A stretch of DNA of 10,504 nucleotides, from assembly GCA_014379045.1 (NCBI GenBank), contig JACMMK010000305.1:1-10504 (forward strand), given 5' to 3'. This DNA comes from Burkholderiales bacterium. Lineage in GTDB: Bacteria > Pseudomonadota > Gammaproteobacteria > Burkholderiales > CAIKXV01. Below the pieces are notes generated by a model. It did not search any database and was not told where the DNA came from. It saw only the letters and a program-made list of their open reading frames with translations. Below are positions 6,321 through 10,504 of this stretch, piece by piece. Both the position numbers and the translations under genes were made by a program. The stretch's first letter is position 1, and each line of letters opens with the position of its first letter.

Positions 6321-7343
6321 TCAGTCGATCCGGATGCCGGCTTCCTTGATCAGCACCGCGTAACGGACCATCTCTTCCTTGATGTAGGTGCGAAACTGAT
6401 CGGGCGTATTGCCGATGATCTCGGCACCTTCGGCCTGCAACCGATCCCGGGTTTCCGGATGCTTCAACGCCTTGATTGTCTCCGCATGCATGCGGTTGAC
6501 GGTGTCCCGCGGCGTCTTCGCAGACATCAGCAGCCCGAACCACGAGCCGATCGCGTACTTCGGCAGTCCCGATTCGGCGATCGTCGGCAGGTCGGGAAGC
6601 GCCGGAGCGCGCTTGGCGGTAGTCACCGCGAGCGCGCGCAGGCGCCCCGCCTTCAGGTGCGGCAGCACTGCCACGAGCGGTGCGAACATCGACTGCACTT
6701 CGCCGCCGATGAGCGCGGCCAGGGCCGGACCTGCGCCCTTGTACGGAACATGCAGCATCTGTACGCCGGCCATCCGCGCGAACATCTCGCCGGCGAGATG
6801 GCTCGGCGCCCCCGCGCCCGCCGACGGATAGGTGATCTGGTCGGGTTTCGCACGCGCGAGCGCGATCAGTTCCTTCACGCTGGTCGGCGCAGACTTGGCG
6901 TTGACGACGAGTACATTCGGTACCTCGGCGACGAGCGATACCGGCGCCAGATCGCGCAGCGTGTCGTACGGCAGGTTCTTGTACAGCGCCGGTGCGATCG
7001 CGACGCTGGTCGACTGCGCCATCAGCACGGTGTGACCGTCGGGTGCAGACTTGGCCGTGAGGTCGGCGGCGATCGTCCCGGCGGCGCCGGAGCGATTGTC
7101 GATGATCACCGTCTGCCCGAGTTGATCGCCGATGCGCTGCGCGACGAAGCGTGCGATCGTGTCCGCACCCCCGCCCGGGGCAGCCGGGACGATCATCCGC
7201 AGCGGGCGCGTCGGCCAGTTCGACTGTGCGTCTACCCGATCGGACCCGCTCGCCAGCGCCAGCGTGATGGCGGTGAGGACCGCTGATCGACACGCGGCGG
7301 ACCGATTCGGAAACCTGCGCGAACCACGGATGGCGGTCGTCAT
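6321..7343 (-). CDS. Tripartite tricarboxylate transporter substrate-binding receptor (Bug/TctC family), copy 1
   Basis: Periplasmic solute-binding protein of 340 residues, typical Bug size. An arginine-rich n-region and the hydrophobic stretch AVLTAITLALASG (21-33) are followed by a likely signal peptidase I site after VDA at 37-39. The mature protein starts with the family signature WPTRPLRMIVPAAPGGGADT (43-62), then IDNRSGAAGT (81-90), PYDTLRDLAPV (125-135), VPYKGAGPALAALIGG (199-214), LKAGRLRALAVTT (230-242) and PDLPTIAESG (250-259). Family members bind carboxylates such as citrate, glutamate or aromatic acids and normally deliver them to TctA/TctB, neither of which is in this window. It follows the second receptor with a single base between stop and start (TGA-C-ATG), so translation is coupled. 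Closely similar to copy 2: 33 of 50 residues are identical when residues 111-160 are aligned by hand. Ligand unknown. Confidence 0.93.
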   Translation of the reverse strand: MTTAIRGSRRFPNRSAACRSAVLTAITLALASGSDRVDAQSNWPTRPLRMIVPAAPGGGADTIARFVAQRIGDQLGQTVIIDNRSGAAGTIAADLTAKSAPDGHTVLMAQSTSVAIAPALYKNLPYDTLRDLAPVSLVAEVPNVLVVNAKSAPTSVKELIALARAKPDQITYPSAGAGAPSHLAGEMFARMAGVQMLHVPYKGAGPALAALIGGEVQSMFAPLVAVLPHLKAGRLRALAVTTAKRAPALPDLPTIAESGLPKYAIGSWFGLLMSAKTPRDTVNRMHAETIKALKHPETRDRLQAEGAEIIGNTPDQFRTYIKEEMVRYAVLIKEAGIRID

Positions 7344-7344
7344 G

Positions 7345-8382
7345 TCATTCAGCCTTTATGCCTGCTTCACGCGCGATGCGTGCGAAGCGATCGAGATCGG
7401 TGCGGATGCGCGCGCGAAACGCCTCGGGCGTGTTGCCTACCGGTACCGAGCCGTCGGCGAGCAGGCGCTCCTGCACCTCTGGCATCTTCAACACGGCGAC
7501 GAATTCACGATGCAGGCGTTCGACCAGCTCGCGCGAACTCTTCGCCGTGATCATCACGCCGAACCAGGTACCGATATCGAACCCGGCGAAACCGTTCTCG
7601 GCGACCGTCGGCAGATCGGGCAGGGCCGGTGAGCGCCTCGCCGTCGTCATCGCGATCGCGCGCAGTCTGCCGGCCTTCAGCTGCCCGATCGCCGCGTTGA
7701 TCGGCGCGGAGAACATCTGCGCCTCGCCGCCGATCACCGCACTGAGAGCGGGTCCCGCGCCCTTATACGGCAGATGTACGGTCATGATCGACGCCGCCCG
7801 ATCGAGCATCTCGCCGGAGAAGTGGCTCGCGGCACCGATGCCCGACGAGGCATAGTTGAGCGGGCGCACTTTGGCCAGCGCGATCAGCTCTTTCAGATTC
7901 GCTGCCGGCACCGAGGGGTTCACCACCAGCACGTGCGGCACCTCCGCCACCAGCGTCACCGGTGACAGGTCACGCAAGGTGTCATACGGCAGCTTGTCGT
8001 AGATCGCCGGCGCGACGACCGCGCTGGTCGACTGCGTCAGAATGATCGTGTAACCGTCGGGAGCGGCGCGCGCGGTGAGTTCCATTGCGATCGTGCCCGA
8101 GGCCCCGGCGCGATTGTCGATGACGATCGGCTGCCCGAAGCGCTCGACCAGCCTGGGCGACAGGATGCGCGCCAGCGTGTCGGCACCTCCGCCGGGGGAG
8201 GCGGGAATGACCAGACGCAGCGGACGCGCGGGCCATGCCTCACCGGACTTCTGCGCGTGCGCGCTGTTCGTACATGCGATCGTGACCATGCTCGCAACTG
8301 CACAGATCGAACGCCGCGAGAGGTCGCGTGCATACCCGGGCCGTGCGTCGTGCACGCGCCCGATCTTTATGAGGGCAGTCAT
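7345..8382 (-). CDS. Tripartite tricarboxylate transporter substrate-binding receptor (Bug/TctC family), copy 2
   Basis: Periplasmic receptor of 345 residues. The signal peptide has a basic n-region (SRR near 22-24), a hydrophobic core about 26-38 and a likely cleavage after AHA at 41-43. Family blocks follow in order: WPARPLRLVIPASPGGGADT (50-69), VIDNRAGASGT (88-98), the long PYDTLRDLSPVTLVAEVP stretch (132-149), LPYKGAGPALSAVIGG (204-219), LKAGRLRAIAMTT (235-247) and PDLPTVAENGF (255-265). Start chosen at the ATG with AAGGAG five bases upstream; the frame is open further, but that would run into the aconitase X small-subunit gene. It lies 62 bases after that gene, and a perfect hairpin sits in the gap. 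Paralogue of copy 1 and probably its tandem duplicate. No membrane subunits are visible, so it may feed a transporter encoded elsewhere or act as a sensor partner. Ligand unknown. Confidence 0.93.
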   Translation of the reverse strand: MTALIKIGRVHDARPGYARDLSRRSICAVASMVTIACTNSAHAQKSGEAWPARPLRLVIPASPGGGADTLARILSPRLVERFGQPIVIDNRAGASGTIAMELTARAAPDGYTIILTQSTSAVVAPAIYDKLPYDTLRDLSPVTLVAEVPHVLVVNPSVPAANLKELIALAKVRPLNYASSGIGAASHFSGEMLDRAASIMTVHLPYKGAGPALSAVIGGEAQMFSAPINAAIGQLKAGRLRAIAMTTARRSPALPDLPTVAENGFAGFDIGTWFGVMITAKSSRELVERLHREFVAVLKMPEVQERLLADGSVPVGNTPEAFRARIRTDLDRFARIAREAGIKAE

Positions 8383-8387
8383 CAGTA

Positions 8388-8393
8388 CTCCTT
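8388..8393 (-). promoter_or_regulatory. Strong ribosome binding site of receptor copy 2
   Basis: On the minus strand AAGGAG stands five bases before the ATG at 8382. It is the best Shine-Dalgarno in the five-gene unit, which fits a receptor needed in more copies than the enzyme, and it rules out a start further upstream. Confidence 0.75.
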
Positions 8394-8406
8394 GGATTCG
8401 CTGCAG

Positions 8407-8426
8407 GCGACGGTACGTGCCGTCGC
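8407..8426 (-). other. Perfect 7-bp hairpin inside the operon, between aconitase X and receptor genes
   Basis: GCGACGG (8407-8413) pairs exactly with CCGTCGC (8420-8426) around six bases that are themselves near-palindromic. On the minus-strand transcript it comes 18 bases after the small-subunit stop codon and 13 bases before the Shine-Dalgarno of receptor copy 2. No U-run follows, so it is more likely an mRNA processing or stability element, or a partial terminator, than a full stop. Confidence 0.4.
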
Positions 8427-8444
8427 TTCTCCGAGTCGCGGATT

Positions 8445-8897
8445 CTACCCGCGTGGCGGGGCGACCGAGGTCGGGACAAGGCGCCGAAGCAGTTCGATCA
8501 CGCGCCGCGTTGGGTCGACGCGCACCCAATCGCCGGTTTCGATCGCCGAGAGCGGATCGACCGACCAGCCTTCGGTGATCGCGATGTCCGCGAAGATCGC
8601 GCCCTGGACCATCACCGGGTTGGTCACGCCGAACACGAATGCCTTCGGCGCGATGCCCTTGCCCCGGATGTCGTAGAACGCCCAACCCGCGGCGATGCCG
8701 CCCTTCGCCGTCGGAAAGAACAGGATCTTGTCCTTGATGCTCACCCCTTCGAGCCGGTGCCCGGGTTTCGAGATCACCCCGGTCCAGCGGTCGAGGTCGT
8801 AGCGCGGGCTGAAGCCCTCAGTCGAAATCACCGCCTCGCCCTCGACGATGGGACCGGCAGCACGGTCGACGGTGATCGTCAGCAGCGGGGCGTTCAT
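8445..8897 (-). CDS. Aconitase X small subunit (swivel domain, DUF126)
   Basis: Swivel-domain subunit of two-chain aconitase X, 150 residues. In characterised aconitase X enzymes this domain closes over the Fe-S-containing large subunit and contributes a catalytic serine; known reactions are dehydration of cis-3-hydroxy-L-proline and of mevalonate 5-phosphate. Family landmarks are EGEAVISTEGFSPRYDLD (19-36), the GVISKPGHRLEGVSIKDKIL run (40-59), FPTAKGGIAAGWAFYDI (61-77), GKGIAPKAFVFG (79-90) and GAIFADIAITEG (99-110). The stretch at 62-72 aligns with the motif usually read as P-x-G-R-G-S, but here it is PTAKGG, placing Gly67 where the catalytic serine is expected. Its ATG overlaps the large-subunit TGA by four bases (ATGA), implying coupled translation and equimolar subunits. 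The family assignment is firm; the substrate is not known and the changed motif argues against assuming either known activity. Confidence 0.88.
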   Translation of the reverse strand: MNAPLLTITVDRAAGPIVEGEAVISTEGFSPRYDLDRWTGVISKPGHRLEGVSIKDKILFFPTAKGGIAAGWAFYDIRGKGIAPKAFVFGVTNPVMVQGAIFADIAITEGWSVDPLSAIETGDWVRVDPTRRVIELLRRLVPTSVAPPRG

Positions 8898-10168
8898 CGT
8901 TCCGCTCCCGGTTGCCGGCTCGAATCCTGGCTCACGTTTCCGCTCAACGCAGTCGCGATGCAGTCCTCGGTGCGTCGGAGAATCGTGTTGAAGCGATGCG
9001 CAGTGATCGTGTTGACGAGCTTGGCCGAGTTGGTGACCAGGCTCGACCAGCCCATCGCTTGCTTGATCGGGCTCAGGTTCTGCAGGATGTAGAAGCACAC
9101 GCCTTCGAGCACGATACCGCCGGCGGCTTCGATCCGGCCGATGTAGCCGAGCTCGGATGCAGTGCGCTTCATCGCGTTGCTGGTGGTGACGAAGAGCTTC
9201 GACCCCGCGGCGACCTGGCGCCCGTCGAGCAGTTCGGAGATGCGTTTCAGTTCGAACAGCGACAGTTGCGGCGCGGAGAAGACGACCAGGTTGCAGCGAC
9301 CATCCTTCACGTCGTAGCTGCGGTAGACACGATCGATGTCGGCACGCGTGATCTTCATGACCGAAGTCGGGGTGTTGCCACCGAGTGCGGCTTCGACCGA
9401 CGGCGCCTCCGGCGTCACCCCGACCATGTGGAACATCGCGTGGGAGCCGTAGCTCGCGAGCGCAGCACCGAGGTGCTTCAGTTCGTCCGACGTGGGTGCG
9501 CGTCGTACGTTGGTGAACACCGGCACCGCGTAGTAGCTCTGGTTCGGCTCGCCGACCAGCTTGCCGATGGCGCCCCAGTCGGCGTAGTCCGACGGATCGA
9601 CGTCGAGCTCGACCACCAGGTTGCCGCGACGGACCGCGTCGAGATGGAAGCCGTAGGCCGGCGTGCGCCCGGTGATCGCGCTCGCGAGCGCCGAGGGTCC
9701 GCCTTCGAAGTTGGTGCGCGCACCGAACACCGAGTTCGCATAGATCACCGTCCCGGTATCGCCCCACGCGACGTGTTCCCCGAGATGCGGCTGATACAGC
9801 GTCTGATAATTGATGCAGGTATCGGCGGTGATCACGTTCATCTGCCGAAGGTGTGCGATGATCCGGCGCTCTTTCTGCGCCTCGTCCTCGATCTGACCGA
9901 GTGACGCAACGTGATCGAAGTCGATGCAGCGCGCGTTGGTCGTGATGCCGATCGCGCAGCGCGCGCCGCCTTCGGCCATCTGCTGCAGCCGCGCGAGCCC
10001 GGCATCGCCCATGACCTCGATGTCGCCCATCATGTGCGCATTGCTGATCGGGACGAAACGCTCTGCGCCGAAGAAGTCACCGATCGCGATCTGAAACTCG
10101 ATCGCTTCTTTCACGGGCAGCCCGCGATCACCTCGCAGCATCGCCTGCTCGTCAGTGGATAGTTGCAT
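8894..10168 (-). CDS. Aconitase X large (catalytic) subunit, DUF521
   Basis: Aconitase-superfamily hydro-lyase subunit of 424 residues, expected to hold an Fe-S cluster. Family blocks: MKEAIEF-like opening VKEAIEFQIAIGDFFGAERF, ISNAHMMGDIEVMGDAG (41-57), ITADTCINY with Cys118, VIYANSVFGARTNFEGG (141-157), ALASAITGRTPAYGFHLD (160-177), CNLVVFSAPQLSLFEL (292-307), TTSNAMKRTASELGY (328-342), AAGGIVLEGVCFY with Cys358, TNSAK (379-383) and EDC (401-403). Against the family pattern as I remember it, the usual GCPH is SAPQ (298-301), so a cysteine is missing, and WSESSA is WGDTGT (135-140). Cys292 could in principle compensate. Start is the ATG at 10168, with AGGAG eight bases upstream; a GTG at 10177 overlaps that Shine-Dalgarno and is rejected. 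It lies 34 bases after a receptor gene and overlaps the small-subunit gene by four bases. Substrate unknown. Confidence 0.9.
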   Translation of the reverse strand: MQLSTDEQAMLRGDRGLPVKEAIEFQIAIGDFFGAERFVPISNAHMMGDIEVMGDAGLARLQQMAEGGARCAIGITTNARCIDFDHVASLGQIEDEAQKERRIIAHLRQMNVITADTCINYQTLYQPHLGEHVAWGDTGTVIYANSVFGARTNFEGGPSALASAITGRTPAYGFHLDAVRRGNLVVELDVDPSDYADWGAIGKLVGEPNQSYYAVPVFTNVRRAPTSDELKHLGAALASYGSHAMFHMVGVTPEAPSVEAALGGNTPTSVMKITRADIDRVYRSYDVKDGRCNLVVFSAPQLSLFELKRISELLDGRQVAAGSKLFVTTSNAMKRTASELGYIGRIEAAGGIVLEGVCFYILQNLSPIKQAMGWSSLVTNSAKLVNTITAHRFNTILRRTEDCIATALSGNVSQDSSRQPGAER

Positions 10169-10176
10169 CGTTTTCA

Positions 10177-10181
10177 CTCCT
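10177..10181 (-). promoter_or_regulatory. Ribosome binding site fixing the aconitase X large-subunit start
   Basis: AGGAG on the minus strand ends eight bases before the ATG at 10168. The alternative GTG at 10177 shares its first base with this AGGAG and could not use it, so the protein begins MQLST. Confidence 0.7.
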
Positions 10182-10202
10182 GCCTGGGTTCGTTCAACGC
10201 GG

Positions 10203-10504
10203 TCATTCCGGCTTCACGTTCGCCGCGCGCACGACCTTGGCGAAGTTCGCGATATCGAGCCTGATCAGGGCCGAGAACTCGGACGGGGTCAGCGAAGCGA
10301 CCTCGCTGCCCGCGGTAGCGAAGCGCTCGCGCACGTCGGGCGCCTGCGCCGCACGTGCCATGTCCTGACTGACCCGATCGATGATCGTCGAGGGCGTCTT
10401 CGACGGCGCGAGCAGCCCGACCCAGTTCGACGCCTCGATCGCGAAGCCTGCTTCGGCGAACGTCGGGGCATCGGGTGCGAGCGCGCTTCGCTTCAGACTC
10501 GCTA
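10203..10504 (-). CDS. Substrate-binding receptor (Bug/TctC family), copy 3, C-terminal part only
   Basis: The last 99 or so residues of a third Bug receptor; the gene runs off the right edge of the window. Recognisable C-terminal family blocks are LAPDAPTFAEAGF, followed by NWVGLLAPSKTPSTIIDRV, where the Trp and the LLAP-x-x-TP pattern are typical, then APDVRERFATAGSEV and TPSEFSALIRLDIANFAKVV, ending NVKPE before TGA. The partial length matches the last third of a roughly 320-residue receptor, with no sign of a frameshift. It is clearly less like copies 1 and 2 than they are like each other, so it is an older paralogue with perhaps a different ligand. It sits 34 bases upstream of the aconitase X large-subunit gene on the same strand and is the first visible gene of that unit; the operon promoter lies outside the window. 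Confidence 0.9.
   Translation of the reverse strand, partial: ASLKRSALAPDAPTFAEAGFAIEASNWVGLLAPSKTPSTIIDRVSQDMARAAQAPDVRERFATAGSEVASLTPSEFSALIRLDIANFAKVVRAANVKPE

Noticed and set aside
6294..7286. Long open frame on the plus strand opposite receptor copy 1
   Set aside because: Composition is arginine- and histidine-rich without motifs; the minus strand carries an unmistakable Bug receptor with a signal peptide.
8261..8382. Lipoprotein signal in receptor copy 2 because of a cysteine at residue 37
   Set aside because: The preceding residues (VTIA) do not match a lipobox, which wants a Leu-like residue at -3, and a good AHA cleavage site follows, so a soluble periplasmic protein is more likely.
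8912..9904. Long open frame on the plus strand opposite the aconitase X large subunit
   Set aside because: It is the complement of a well-conserved gene and has no recognisable domain or ribosome binding site.
8445..10168. Assignment as cis-3-hydroxy-L-proline dehydratase
   Set aside because: Active-site motifs differ from the family pattern, and no pyrroline-carboxylate reductase of the ornithine cyclodeaminase type or proline racemase is in the window.
10166..10177. GTG at 10177 as start of the aconitase X large subunit
   Set aside because: The GTG shares its first base with the AGGAG that would have to serve it; the ATG nine bases later has that AGGAG at eight bases spacing.
6321..10504. 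A complete tripartite tricarboxylate transporter
   Set aside because: Only receptor genes are present; no TctA or TctB membrane protein is encoded in the window.
1..10504. CRISPR arrays, tRNA genes, insertion sequences or a prophage
   Set aside because: No regularly spaced repeats, tRNA-like folds, transposase or integrase-like frames or phage genes were seen on reading both strands; GC content and codon style look even throughout.

Overview
The window is GC-rich chromosomal DNA with dense, short-spaced genes. Several receptors of the Bug/TctC type suggest a betaproteobacterium, most likely Burkholderiales or a relative. That placement is inferred from gene content and codon style; there is no rRNA or other marker gene. 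No tRNA, rRNA, CRISPR array, insertion sequence or transcriptional regulator was found. The genes mainly concern uptake and turnover of small organic acids.

Layout. (a) 24-956 (+): S66-family LD-carboxypeptidase, possibly starting upstream of the window edge. (b) 1225-1965 (+): FabG-like short-chain dehydrogenase behind a 268-bp gap that holds a candidate promoter and a perfect inverted repeat. (c) 4558-2031 (-): a two-gene unit, a DASS/SLC13-like permease followed by an Old Yellow Enzyme, convergent with the dehydrogenase. (d) 4745-6131 (+): a two-gene unit divergent from the permease, a DapA/NAL-superfamily lyase followed by a GlcG/HbpS-family protein. (e) 10504-6321 (-): a five-gene unit in transcription order: Bug receptor (only its C-terminus is in the window), aconitase X large subunit, aconitase X small subunit, Bug receptor, Bug receptor. 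It is convergent with (d), and two strong hairpins lie between them.

The most interesting part is (e). The two aconitase X subunits are clearly recognisable and translationally coupled by an ATGA overlap. Yet positions remembered as conserved in characterised aconitase X enzymes are changed in both subunits: the GCPH cysteine, the WSESSA segment and the small-subunit serine. Together with three flanking substrate-binding receptors and no tctA/tctB membrane genes in view, this suggests a divergent dehydratase/isomerase of unknown substrate linked to organic-acid uptake. The lyase in (d) keeps the Schiff-base lysine but lacks the arginine needed by true dihydrodipicolinate synthase, so it is probably catabolic. 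A plausible but unproven reading is that receptors bring in a hydroxy- or oxo-carboxylate, aconitase X dehydrates it, and the lyase, the dehydrogenase and perhaps the ene-reductase process the products.
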